In this document: positions 8,348 to 16,905 of the stretch, one piece after another
Numbering within the stretch: position 1 is the first letter of the stretch
Layout of the letters: each line of letters opens with the position of its first letter
From: Lachnospiraceae bacterium
GTDB lineage: Bacteria > Bacillota > Clostridia > Lachnospirales > Lachnospiraceae
Length of the DNA stretch: 64,000 nt
Reading direction: 5' to 3'
Assembly (NCBI GenBank): GCA_016291405.1
Contig: JAEEXG010000004.1
Coordinates: 1-64,000 of the forward strand
Translations under genes and position numbers: made by a program
The notes under the pieces: model-generated
The model's database searches: none
Told to the model about the DNA's origin: nothing
What the model saw: only the letters and a program-made list of their open reading frames with translations

Positions 8348-9682
8348 ATGAAAAGTAAAGTTGCGTTATGTATCCCAACGTATGAGCGTTATGAAGTAAT
8401 CAAGGAGTTCTTGACCAAGTGTTCCTCTTATTATTTTAAAGAGGGAATCGACGTATATTATTATGATTCGAGTGAAAGTGATGATACTGAAAGATTGATT
8501 AATGAGTGGCCGGAAAAGGAGCATCTTTATTATCTGAGGTTTCCGGCTAAATTAGGGGGAGATGAAAAAACTTGCCTTATTTATCAGTGTTATGGCTTAA
8601 AAAAAGATTATGACTTTGTGTGGCTTTCAAATGACTCGCTACAGATTCAGCCTGATTCATTACACATTTTAATGACGAATCTTCTTCCAGAATACGACAT
8701 GGTAAACATTACTCCTCAGAAACAAGATTATGACCACAATGGTTTGCGTGTTTTTACTAACCCAGAGGATTACCTGTGGACTTGTTTATATAATGTTGGA
8801 AGATATGGAAATGCCATTGTTAACAAGAAGACCATGTTGGATGGCATTGACTGGGATAAATACAAATACCTGTTTTATGATTATAATGTTCAAGCATTTG
8901 GTAATGAGATTTTCTACTTTATTAGGTTGAGTGAACTTGAAAAAATGAGGGCACTCTTTATTCCTTTTTTTGGATCTGAATTGAGAGATTCAATGCTCAA
9001 AAAGGCCTCTAACTGGCGAAATGATATGTTTCGCATTTGCTGTGAAAGTTGGGTGAATGCGGTTAATTGTTTGCCGGATTCGTTCCATAACAAAAGAGAG
9101 ATAGCTCTGAAATTTATTTCAACGATGTATCTACATGATTTCCGCGATTTTAGGAAGTACCGCGAAGAAGGCATATTCGACTACAAGACCTATAAGAAAT
9201 ACGAGGTATATTGGAATCAAGTCACAACTACGCCTAAGTGGATAATCAGGCTGATTTCATTGATGCCGCGCAAAAGAGCAAGCCTGGTAACGAAAATATT
9301 AGTGAGCTATAGAAAAGCGAGATTTAATAGGTTTTTGAATTCCCGTCCCAGAATAATAATATATGGAACATCTGCAGGCGGATTTCGCTATGGAAAGTAT
9401 TTAGACGAGCACAATATTCCATATGACGGATTTTGCTGTTCGAAGAGGGCGGATGATGAGAACACTTATTGTGGACATCCCGTTTATGAGTTTGATGAAT
9501 TGGCAGAAGATTTGAACAATATCGGATTTGTAATCGCTATGCAAGATGAGAATTATGAACGCATTAAGCCACAACTTGTACGCTTGCGTTGCAAATTCTT
9601 CCGAGATGGCCTTTTTGAGGGTGATTTCGCATACGACATGGGATATCGAAGTGCAAGTTGGTATATAGGAAAGATTAGATAA
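8348..9682 (+). CDS. GT-A type glycosyltransferase with C-terminal Rossmann module
   Basis: The 444-aa protein resembles the product of 5963-7210 in layout. The N-terminus CIPTYERYEVIKEFL and YYDSSESDDTE match family 2 glycosyltransferases, and FVWLSNDSLQ sits where the DxD region should be. Near residue 335 the repeated Rossmann unit begins (RIIIYGTSAGGFRYGKYL, then YDGFCCSK and CGHPVYEFDEL) and runs nearly to the C-terminus. The gene starts 9 bp after the FkbM gene. Acceptor and donor are unknown. Confidence 0.7.
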   Translation: MKSKVALCIPTYERYEVIKEFLTKCSSYYFKEGIDVYYYDSSESDDTERLINEWPEKEHLYYLRFPAKLGGDEKTCLIYQCYGLKKDYDFVWLSNDSLQIQPDSLHILMTNLLPEYDMVNITPQKQDYDHNGLRVFTNPEDYLWTCLYNVGRYGNAIVNKKTMLDGIDWDKYKYLFYDYNVQAFGNEIFYFIRLSELEKMRALFIPFFGSELRDSMLKKASNWRNDMFRICCESWVNAVNCLPDSFHNKREIALKFISTMYLHDFRDFRKYREEGIFDYKTYKKYEVYWNQVTTTPKWIIRLISLMPRKRASLVTKILVSYRKARFNRFLNSRPRIIIYGTSAGGFRYGKYLDEHNIPYDGFCCSKRADDENTYCGHPVYEFDELAEDLNNIGFVIAMQDENYERIKPQLVRLRCKFFRDGLFEGDFAYDMGYRSASWYIGKIR

Positions 9683-9695
9683 AGAGGATTCTAAA

Positions 9696-10772
9696 TTGAA
9701 GAATATTTGGTTAAATAGAACTGATTTGTTACAGGCAAATAACTACATATATGGTGATGGGTATAACGCTGATTTCTATTATGATGTTTTAAATGCAAAT
9801 AGTATTCCAATAGAAGGATTTATTCGTGCCTATTCTGCCCAGAAGGAGTTACATGGTCTTCCGATTGTGGAATTGAAAGATATTCTTGGTGAGAATGTCA
9901 ACATTTTGGTTACTCAGAATAAGTGGATGGATGTTCTAGATTTCCTTTCTGAAGTTGTACCGGAGAATAATATATATACATTAGGGAATTGGCGGGAAGG
10001 TGAAAAATGCATTGTTTGTGGTGAAAAGCATACTATTAAAGCAGGCGGAGCTTTTCTTCCGTTCATTGAGGCGAGAATGTTTGCTGGGAACAGGGTTGAA
10101 ACCGCAATTGTCCATTGCAGTAAATGCAGGGTATATTACTCGGAATATCGACCTGATGATGAAGAAATGGCTCGTCTTTATACAGGCTATAGGAATAGAG
10201 AATATCAAGAGCAACGACAGAAGTATGAACCGAGCTATACGGCTGAATATAATGAATGGCTTTCGGACTCAAGTGTGATTATGCAGAGGAAGAAAGGTAT
10301 ATACGACTATATTACGAACTTCATTAAGGATACAAGCAATTGGCATACAATTCTAGATTTCGGTGGAGATAAAGGTCAACTTTTTCCGGATGAATGGGAA
10401 GATAAGCAGAGGATTGTTTACGAAATCTCAAAGCCGGATGTATGTGAGGGAATAAAATTAGTTTCAGACTACTCTGAACTGAGTAGCTACTTGCCAGATT
10501 TAATAATGTGTAATCAGGTCATGGAGCATGTTTCGGATATAAGAGGGTACTTCGCTAATTTGATAAAACTTTTAAAAGAAGGTGGCTACTTATATATTGA
10601 AGTGCCAAATGAAAGATGGTGTGTGGATCTAGAATATGTTAGGTTTTGTGAGCACATTAATTTTTTTAGTGAGAAGACTTTTCGAGAATTGGCAAAACAG
10701 TTTGCGGTTGAACTGGTTGATGTAAGAATCAGTAATGACGGATTAGTTTTGAGGAGTCTTTTCCGTAAATAG
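9696..10772 (+). CDS. Zinc-binding SAM-dependent methyltransferase with N-terminal Rossmann module
   Basis: The 358-aa reading uses a TTG start 13 bp after the upstream gene, behind AGAGGA; no ATG is suitably placed. Residues 15-98 are a degenerate copy of the operon's Rossmann unit (YIYGDGYNADFYYDVL, EGFIRAY, HGLPIVELKDIL). A four-Cys zinc site follows (C105xxC108, C141xxC144), as in C-methyltransferases acting on nucleotide sugars. The methyltransferase core has ILDFGGDKGQL and the CNQVMEHVSD segment, and ends with a CEHINFFSEKTF strand. A sugar C- or O-methylation role is likely. A partner for 3,6-dideoxy or branched sugars is possible but not proven. Confidence 0.75.
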   Translation: MKNIWLNRTDLLQANNYIYGDGYNADFYYDVLNANSIPIEGFIRAYSAQKELHGLPIVELKDILGENVNILVTQNKWMDVLDFLSEVVPENNIYTLGNWREGEKCIVCGEKHTIKAGGAFLPFIEARMFAGNRVETAIVHCSKCRVYYSEYRPDDEEMARLYTGYRNREYQEQRQKYEPSYTAEYNEWLSDSSVIMQRKKGIYDYITNFIKDTSNWHTILDFGGDKGQLFPDEWEDKQRIVYEISKPDVCEGIKLVSDYSELSSYLPDLIMCNQVMEHVSDIRGYFANLIKLLKEGGYLYIEVPNERWCVDLEYVRFCEHINFFSEKTFRELAKQFAVELVDVRISNDGLVLRSLFRK

Positions 10773-10788
10773 AATGAGGCGATAAATT

Positions 10789-11937
10789 ATGGAGTATATT
10801 AGTAGAATCGCGGGGTTTAGTTGCCTGCCGATAGACGAAAAAGTATTCTTTTTTGCTTATGCAAGAGATTACTTTTGTGTTTATGACGTTACCCAAAACA
10901 AGCAAGAACTTATACCTATAAATTGTAATAATTATATGGAGTGCAACAAACAACTGTATCATTTGGTTTTGGCGAACAACGATTGGATACTGTTTGTACC
11001 AAGAGTTGCAGAAGATATTATTCTTTATAATGTGAAGATGCACGATTTGAAATATATAAAGATACCCACCCCAAGATGTGTTTCGGATTTTCGATTTAAA
11101 CCTGATGAAGCTAAATTTTGCTCAGGTTTTTCACATGGAGAGTTTTTTTATCTTCTAGGCGTTTCGTACCCCGGTATAGTAAGAATTAATTGCAATACAT
11201 TAGAAACGATAGTAATTGATGATTGGATTGACAACTTTGAGAGAATGGTGGAGAAAGACTATTGGGGTTATATCTCAATAGGGCACTATGTTTCTGAAGG
11301 AAAGGCTATTCTCCCATTGGCTTGCGTCCCAGGGTTCCTTTTTCTGGATTTGACTACAAATGCCACGGATTTGCAACAAGTGAATATACCATATAAGGAT
11401 GGTATGTACGGTCTGTCAGGAGATGATAACAGTGGCTTGTGGCTAACCGGAGTAGGAGAAAACAGCAATATTATATGTAATATTGCTAATGGAGCTAAAA
11501 AAGAGCTTTATGTTGAATCTGAAAATGGAGATTCGCATGTTTTCTACCCGCCAATCCTGACATCCTATGGCGTATTTCTTGTCCCGATACAACATGAGAG
11601 AATAATATATCGATTGGATTCAGATTCAAACTGTTTTAGGGTATGGAAAGAGTATGATGAATCTGAGGCAGTTCATTTATCAGGGTATAGTTTTATGGAA
11701 CCATTTGTTAGCGGAGATAAGCTAATTTTGATAGATGGCTGGTCGTTTGATTGGCACGTTTTAGATTTGAAGAATAATACAGAAGAGTCATTTTGCATAA
11801 ATGTAAGTGATAATCCGATTGAGAATATGTTTTGGAAGAGAATGTTGCGTGAAAATGCAAGGCAGGGAAATATTAATTACGAAGGAGCATTATCGCTGAA
11901 GGTGCTATTAAACTCGTTAAAAGCAAGAGATATTTAA
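10789..11937 (+). CDS. Hypothetical protein, probable beta-propeller, in polysaccharide operon
   Basis: I do not recognise this 382-aa protein. It has no signal peptide or membrane segment, so it is probably cytoplasmic. The sequence is made of short hydrophobic beta-type strands separated by acidic loops, with recurring phrases such as FCVYDVTQNKQEL, IILYNVKMHDLKYI, FLFLDLTTNATDL and WHVLDLKNNTEESF, each a strand-turn-strand ending in a polar turn. That spacing suggests a 6- to 8-bladed propeller of the WD40/Kelch/YVTN type. The C-terminal 45 residues are helical. It may be a scaffold for the surrounding enzymes. Enzymatic function cannot be excluded. Confidence 0.6.
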   Translation: MEYISRIAGFSCLPIDEKVFFFAYARDYFCVYDVTQNKQELIPINCNNYMECNKQLYHLVLANNDWILFVPRVAEDIILYNVKMHDLKYIKIPTPRCVSDFRFKPDEAKFCSGFSHGEFFYLLGVSYPGIVRINCNTLETIVIDDWIDNFERMVEKDYWGYISIGHYVSEGKAILPLACVPGFLFLDLTTNATDLQQVNIPYKDGMYGLSGDDNSGLWLTGVGENSNIICNIANGAKKELYVESENGDSHVFYPPILTSYGVFLVPIQHERIIYRLDSDSNCFRVWKEYDESEAVHLSGYSFMEPFVSGDKLILIDGWSFDWHVLDLKNNTEESFCINVSDNPIENMFWKRMLRENARQGNINYEGALSLKVLLNSLKARDI

Positions 11938-11958
11938 AAACCTAGAGAAGGAAAGAAT

Positions 11959-13566
11959 ATGAGCATTAAGATTCTTGATTGCACATTAAGAGACGGAGCA
12001 TATGTTACAAACTCGGAATTTGGTGAATCCTCCATACGAGGAATAATCACTCAGATGCAAAAAGCACATGCAGATATAATTGAATGCGGTTGGCTTAAAG
12101 ATAGCGAATGCCATTCCGGTAGTTCTTTTTATCATGTTCCGGCGGACGTAGAACCATATCTTGAAGGGAAAAATAAGGACATATTATATTGTGTAATGAT
12201 TGATTGGGATCGTTATAATGTGGAAAATCTTCCGCAATATGATGGAAAATCAGTTGATGCTATACGAGTTGTGTTCCCTCATGGTAGGCACAAAGAAGGC
12301 ATTGCCATAGGAAAAAGAATTCGTGAGAAGGGTTATAAGGTTTTATTTCAGGCTGCCAATACATTGGCATATTCGGAGCAGGAATTGCATGAACTTGCGA
12401 TGGCGATGAACGATTTTGAACCGTGTTCTCTTTCTGTTGTTGATACTTTTGGGGCAATGTATTTTGAAGATTTAGAGAAGATAGTAAACGTGTTGGATAA
12501 GACTTTATCAAAGAAAATTGCTATTGGTTTTCATGCACATAATAACCAACAGCTTGCATTCGCTTTGTCGATTTATTTTATCGAAAAATTGAAAGAAAAG
12601 CGAGATGTAATTGTTGATGCAACTTTGTGTGGAATGGGACGTGGGGCTGGAAATACAACGACAGAATTATTAGCCAATTATATCAATCGCAACCAGCATG
12701 GAAATTATGATATGAATGCTATTATGGATGCGATAGATATTTATATGCAAAAGTATCAAGAAAAGTTTTCTTGGGGATATTCTACTCCGTACTTTATAGC
12801 AGGAATGTATCAGTGTCACGTCAATAACATCGCATATCTCTTGAAAAATCATCGAACTAATTCTAGAGATTTGCGAACAATCATTGAATCGCTTTCTACA
12901 GATGAACGAAGAAAATATGACTACGATTTATTGGAAGAAAAATATCTTGAAAACCAGGACCGACTTGTAGATGATTCGAATTCATTAAAACAATTGGCCG
13001 GAGCGTTTGCGGGAAGAAAAATCTTATTATTAGCACCTGGAAAATCAACGATAACAAATCAAAAAGAAATAAAAGAGTTTATCAATTCGGAGAATCCAAT
13101 CACTATTGCGGTCAATGCTATCAATAAGGGATATGATTGTGACTACATTTTCTTTACAAACAAAGCTAGATATACATATGCAAAAACGGCGTATCCTGAG
13201 CAGTTTGAAAAGTTAAACAAGATTCTGCTTTCTAATATCAAGACTGATGTTTCGGGTAATGAGAAAATTATAAACTATAATCTTGTAATTAAACGAGGGT
13301 GGAATCACTTTGATAACGCAGTTATTCTTTGCTTACGTTTAATGTACAAGTTGAATGTGAAAGATGTCTATATAGCAGGCTTTGATGGCTTCAAACATCA
13401 TTACAATGAAAGCTATGCAGATGAGTCCTTGCCGACATTAAATCCTGATAATAAATGGGATGAGTTAAATGAAGAAATAAAGGAAATATATCGTGACTTT
13501 TATGACTCTGTGATTGGAAAGATGAATATTACTTTTGTAACAGAGAGCATATTTGAGGTGAAATAG
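11959..13566 (+). CDS. DRE-TIM metallolyase (HMGL/4-hydroxy-2-oxovalerate aldolase-like) fused to DUF115-like domain
   Basis: The 535-aa protein has the DRE-TIM signature DCTLRDGAY at residues 7-15, metal-binding HAHNNQQ at 192-198, and CGMGRGAGNTTTELL near 224. This matches the 4-hydroxy-2-oxovalerate aldolase / HMG-CoA lyase / isopropylmalate synthase family, which makes or breaks C-C bonds next to a carbonyl. From about residue 350 a second domain begins with GRKILLLAPGKST and later has VKDVYIAGFDGF, resembling DUF115/MAF-type proteins. It directly precedes the TPP enzyme. Together they could build or attach a short carbon branch to a sugar. The specific reaction is inferred. Confidence 0.75.
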   Translation: MSIKILDCTLRDGAYVTNSEFGESSIRGIITQMQKAHADIIECGWLKDSECHSGSSFYHVPADVEPYLEGKNKDILYCVMIDWDRYNVENLPQYDGKSVDAIRVVFPHGRHKEGIAIGKRIREKGYKVLFQAANTLAYSEQELHELAMAMNDFEPCSLSVVDTFGAMYFEDLEKIVNVLDKTLSKKIAIGFHAHNNQQLAFALSIYFIEKLKEKRDVIVDATLCGMGRGAGNTTTELLANYINRNQHGNYDMNAIMDAIDIYMQKYQEKFSWGYSTPYFIAGMYQCHVNNIAYLLKNHRTNSRDLRTIIESLSTDERRKYDYDLLEEKYLENQDRLVDDSNSLKQLAGAFAGRKILLLAPGKSTITNQKEIKEFINSENPITIAVNAINKGYDCDYIFFTNKARYTYAKTAYPEQFEKLNKILLSNIKTDVSGNEKIINYNLVIKRGWNHFDNAVILCLRLMYKLNVKDVYIAGFDGFKHHYNESYADESLPTLNPDNKWDELNEEIKEIYRDFYDSVIGKMNITFVTESIFEVK

Positions 13567-13599
13567 CCCAAAAGGAGTTAAAACAATTAGAGGTGTTTT

Positions 13600-15381
13600 A
13601 TGAAAGTTTCAGATTATGTTATTGATTTTATCGCCAGTCTAGGTGTTGATAAAGTATTCTGTGTCACCGGAGGAGGTGCCATGCACCTTAATAATTCGCT
13701 AGGGCAAAGCGATAAGGTGACAGGCGTTTTTATGCTTCACGAACAAGGCGCTTCGATTGCAGCAGAATCATACGCAAGGATACGTGAAGGATATGGGGTT
13801 TGCCTGGTGACAAGTGGACCCGGTGGAACGAATGCTATTACAGGATTGTGTGGGGCATACATGGATTCCATTCCGGTTATTTTTATATCGGGGCAGGCTA
13901 AAAGAGCTGATTTGGTAGGTAATCAGGGAATTCGCCAATTCGGAATACAAGAAGTTAATATTATTTCAATGGTAAAATCTTATACGAAATATGCTGTCCA
14001 GATAAATGATGCTAACAATGTCAGATATGAGTTGGAGAAAGCCGCTAAAATAGCTGTTTCAGATCGACCTGGCGCAGTGTGGATCGATATACCATTGGAT
14101 ATTCAGGCATCAGATGTGGATATTGATTCATTAAAACGATATGAGTCTGAAGAAAAAATGCCTATCGTATCCTCGGATGAGCTGGACGAAATCATAAAGG
14201 CGCTTAATGCTGCAAAAAAACCTGCGATTGTCCTGGGTAATGGAGTACGTCTTTCTCATGCAGCGGACAAGGCGCAAGAATTGGTTGATATATTACAAAT
14301 CCCGGCTTTTGTTTCATGGAATGGGGTAGATTTATTAGATAATGATAACCCAATGTTTTTTGGACGCCCCAATGTGGTTGGTCATCGTTCGGCGAATCTG
14401 ATTTTGCAGAATGCAGATTTTGTCATTTCGATAGGAACAAGATTAAGTCTGTTGAATACGGGGTATAATTTCAAAGGGTATTTGAAAAATGCTTACCATG
14501 TGATGGTTGACATTGATTCAGCAGAAATGAACAAAAAGAGTCTTCATCCACAGATGAGGGTTGTTTCTGATGCAAAAGCATTTATAGAAGCTCTATTAAA
14601 AGAACAAGGTAGAATTCAAAAAAAGGATCGAACAGAATGGATTAGTCATTGCAATGAAATTAGGAGTAAGTACCCTGTGGAGATTCCGGAGCAGGAGCCA
14701 AGAGCGGGATATGTAAGTATTTATCATTTGTTTGATGTGCTTTCTGATGAAATGAATGCGGATGACATCTATCAGTTTACAAGCTCCGGCACAACGGTAG
14801 ATATCGGAATGAAAGCGCTCAGATTAAAGAAGGGACAAAGAGCCTTTTTGAATAAGAGTATGGCGGCAATGGGTTATGATGTTCCAGCATGTGTCGGAAC
14901 GTCAATAGGATCAAACGGTAAGAGAGTAATTTGTGTTACAGGAGATGGAAGCGTTGTAATGAATATGCAGGAGCTAGAGGTAATCAAGCGTTTGAATCTT
15001 CCTGTTAAAATTTTCGTTGCAGACAATCAAGGTTACAGCATGATTTGGCATTCACAGAATGGAAATTTCAAAGGACATTTGACAGGATGTACGCAAGAAT
15101 CGGGATTGTCGCTACCTAACATGAGGCAAATTGCCGAAGCATTTGGAATTCGTGGAGTTGATATTGAAAGCGAACATAATCTTCGTCAGCAAGTAAATGA
15201 AGTCTTGAATTATGAAGGGCCAGTCGTTTGTAGAGTTAAGACGGACATTATGCAGAAAGTATTACCTAAGCAAAGCAATTTCATGAATGAGTTTGGTCAG
15301 ATGGAAAGTAGGCCTCTACAAGACATGGATCCATTACTTGACAGAGATGAGTTAAGAGAATGCATGGAGTGGAATCAATAG
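13600..15381 (+). CDS. Thiamine-diphosphate enzyme, acetolactate synthase-like (YerE-type candidate)
   Basis: The 593-aa protein has the three-domain layout of acetohydroxyacid synthases: an N-terminal Pyr domain with catalytic glutamate E48 in LHEQGASIAAES, a middle domain, and a PP domain with the ThDP motif GDGS at 448-451 through N476 (DNQGYSMI). The family decarboxylates pyruvate and transfers the two-carbon unit to a carbonyl. In yersiniose biosynthesis the related flavoenzyme YerE adds acetyl to C4 of a CDP-3,6-dideoxy-4-keto sugar, which RfbF/RfbH in this operon could supply. True acetolactate synthase is less likely, since no ilvN, ilvC or ilvD gene is nearby. The substrate remains inferred. 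Confidence 0.82.
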   Translation: MKVSDYVIDFIASLGVDKVFCVTGGGAMHLNNSLGQSDKVTGVFMLHEQGASIAAESYARIREGYGVCLVTSGPGGTNAITGLCGAYMDSIPVIFISGQAKRADLVGNQGIRQFGIQEVNIISMVKSYTKYAVQINDANNVRYELEKAAKIAVSDRPGAVWIDIPLDIQASDVDIDSLKRYESEEKMPIVSSDELDEIIKALNAAKKPAIVLGNGVRLSHAADKAQELVDILQIPAFVSWNGVDLLDNDNPMFFGRPNVVGHRSANLILQNADFVISIGTRLSLLNTGYNFKGYLKNAYHVMVDIDSAEMNKKSLHPQMRVVSDAKAFIEALLKEQGRIQKKDRTEWISHCNEIRSKYPVEIPEQEPRAGYVSIYHLFDVLSDEMNADDIYQFTSSGTTVDIGMKALRLKKGQRAFLNKSMAAMGYDVPACVGTSIGSNGKRVICVTGDGSVVMNMQELEVIKRLNLPVKIFVADNQGYSMIWHSQNGNFKGHLTGCTQESGLSLPNMRQIAEAFGIRGVDIESEHNLRQQVNEVLNYEGPVVCRVKTDIMQKVLPKQSNFMNEFGQMESRPLQDMDPLLDRDELRECMEWNQ

Positions 15382-15382
15382 A

Positions 15383-15670
15383 ATGAAGATAGATGCAAAG
15401 CAATTACAACAATGGCTACAAGAATACGAAAAAATAGTAATTGTAGATGTCACACTGTTGAAACGGCTGTCTCAATTGAAACTAGAAAATGAGAAGGTGG
15501 TTTATGCACAAGAAGGACAGTCTGAAGAAATCGTGGATTTATATCGAACGTATGAATTCTCTGACAGAGTAATCTATGTTTCAAAAGAGAGTAATTATGG
15601 TACTCTATATAACTATGTTAAGACAGGTGTCCTCTCAGAAGAGGAATTTCTTGATTCAATTCGAGGTTAA
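15383..15670 (+). CDS. Small hypothetical protein in polysaccharide operon
   Basis: I do not recognise this 95-aa acidic protein. It starts one base after the TPP-enzyme stop codon and ends 5 bp before the next gene, so it is cotranscribed and probably real. The middle contains beta strands (KIVIVDVTLLKRL, KVVYAQEGQ, DRVIYVSKES), and the C-terminus a short helix (LSEEEFLDSIRG). There is no signal peptide or membrane segment. The alternating strand-helix pattern could be half of a Rossmann-like fold. It may be an accessory subunit of the neighbouring TPP enzyme, but nothing in the sequence shows that. Confidence 0.6.
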   Translation: MKIDAKQLQQWLQEYEKIVIVDVTLLKRLSQLKLENEKVVYAQEGQSEEIVDLYRTYEFSDRVIYVSKESNYGTLYNYVKTGVLSEEEFLDSIRG

Positions 15671-15675
15671 AAGCA

Positions 15676-16905
15676 ATGGAAAAGCTTTACTACGAGGAAA
15701 TGATTGAAAATCTCGCGAAGTATGAATTGAAGATTTGTGGAGCACAAGTGTATCTCTTTGGGCATTGCGAAGCAACCCTCGCTCTGGCAGATTTATTGCT
15801 GGATATGGGTGTGTCGCCTGTTTCTATTCTAGACAACAGCGCCGAGAAACAGGGAAAAGACTATAAAGGTATTCCCGTGCTTTCGCCTGAAAGCATTTTA
15901 AAGGCTGATGGTAAAAAGGCGATGGTACTTATCGTGACAAGGTTTTATGAGGCCATGAATGCGCAGTTAAGAAACCTTGGCTTTAAAGGAGAAATCATAA
16001 AACTTGCTGACTACAACACTTTTGCTGAGTATTCTTTGTCCGAAGAAACAATTAATCGTAAACAGCAGCGTCTTGAACACGGCAAGGAATTGTTAAACGG
16101 TCTAAAGACAAAATACAAAGGTGCTTTCCTCGTATTTTGCCCACATAATGCTTTAGGCGACATATGCTTTGCTATGTCGTTTCTTCCTGCATTTTTAAAG
16201 TCAAGAGGGTATAAAGAATACGCTGTATTCACACCATCAAAGGCCTGCGCCGACGTAGCCGTGATTTATGGTGCAGAATATGTCGAGGTAATGGAACAAA
16301 AGAAACTTGAGGCTACAATACAGGCGGTTATCTATACTCAAGATGAATCTTGTTTTATAGCGCATCATGATAGGCCCTATATAGTGAATTTACACAAGGC
16401 ACTATATAAGAAGTTAATTCCTCTGGAAACCGTGTATAAGTGCGGAGTTTATGGACTTCCAAAAGAAACAAAACCGATTGAACCGACTTGTTGGGAAAAA
16501 TATGAAAAGCTAGATTTAATTCCGGAAGGAAAGACTGTGATTTTATCGCCGTATGCAAAATCAGTAGCGCCGATTGATGAACAGATTTGGACGGATATAA
16601 TTAATGATTACGGCAGCAGAGGATATAAGATTTACACAAATGTAGTCGGAAACGAAAAACCTTTGCCGCGAACAGAAGGCTTGAGCGCTAAGCTAAATGA
16701 AATGAGATCCATATTGGAGAGAGCGGGTACTTTCATTGGAATTCGAAGTGGATTATGCGATGTCGTAAGATACGCTAAGTGTAAGAAAATGGCGATTTAT
16801 CCGGATTATAATTATTGTGACACGAAATGGAAAGCAATCGACATGTATTCGATTGACGGCTTTGAAAACATTGCTGTTTGTGAGGGCTATAAATGGAAAA
16901 GATGA
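15676..16905 (+). CDS. GT9-like (heptosyltransferase-type) protein with N-terminal Rossmann module
   Basis: The 409-aa protein begins with the operon's Rossmann unit (VYLFGHCEATLALADLLL near residue 26, then VSILDNSA, YKGIPVLSPESIL and VLIVTRFYE). From about residue 150 a GT-B type domain follows, with the phrase NALGDICFAMSFLPAFL resembling the G-D-x(5-10)-P-x-L start of ADP-heptose:LPS heptosyltransferases (GT9), and near the end TFIGIRSGLCDV, which resembles the donor-site strand of that family. It overlaps the HAD gene by 13 nt. It probably transfers a sugar during surface polysaccharide assembly, though the domain is short and could be non-catalytic. Confidence 0.68.
   Translation: MEKLYYEEMIENLAKYELKICGAQVYLFGHCEATLALADLLLDMGVSPVSILDNSAEKQGKDYKGIPVLSPESILKADGKKAMVLIVTRFYEAMNAQLRNLGFKGEIIKLADYNTFAEYSLSEETINRKQQRLEHGKELLNGLKTKYKGAFLVFCPHNALGDICFAMSFLPAFLKSRGYKEYAVFTPSKACADVAVIYGAEYVEVMEQKKLEATIQAVIYTQDESCFIAHHDRPYIVNLHKALYKKLIPLETVYKCGVYGLPKETKPIEPTCWEKYEKLDLIPEGKTVILSPYAKSVAPIDEQIWTDIINDYGSRGYKIYTNVVGNEKPLPRTEGLSAKLNEMRSILERAGTFIGIRSGLCDVVRYAKCKKMAIYPDYNYCDTKWKAIDMYSIDGFENIAVCEGYKWKR

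Noticed and set aside
13600..15381. Biosynthetic acetolactate synthase (ilvB)
   Set aside because: No ilvN, ilvC or ilvD is nearby and the gene is embedded in a sugar operon; however, a catabolic or branched-chain role cannot be fully excluded.
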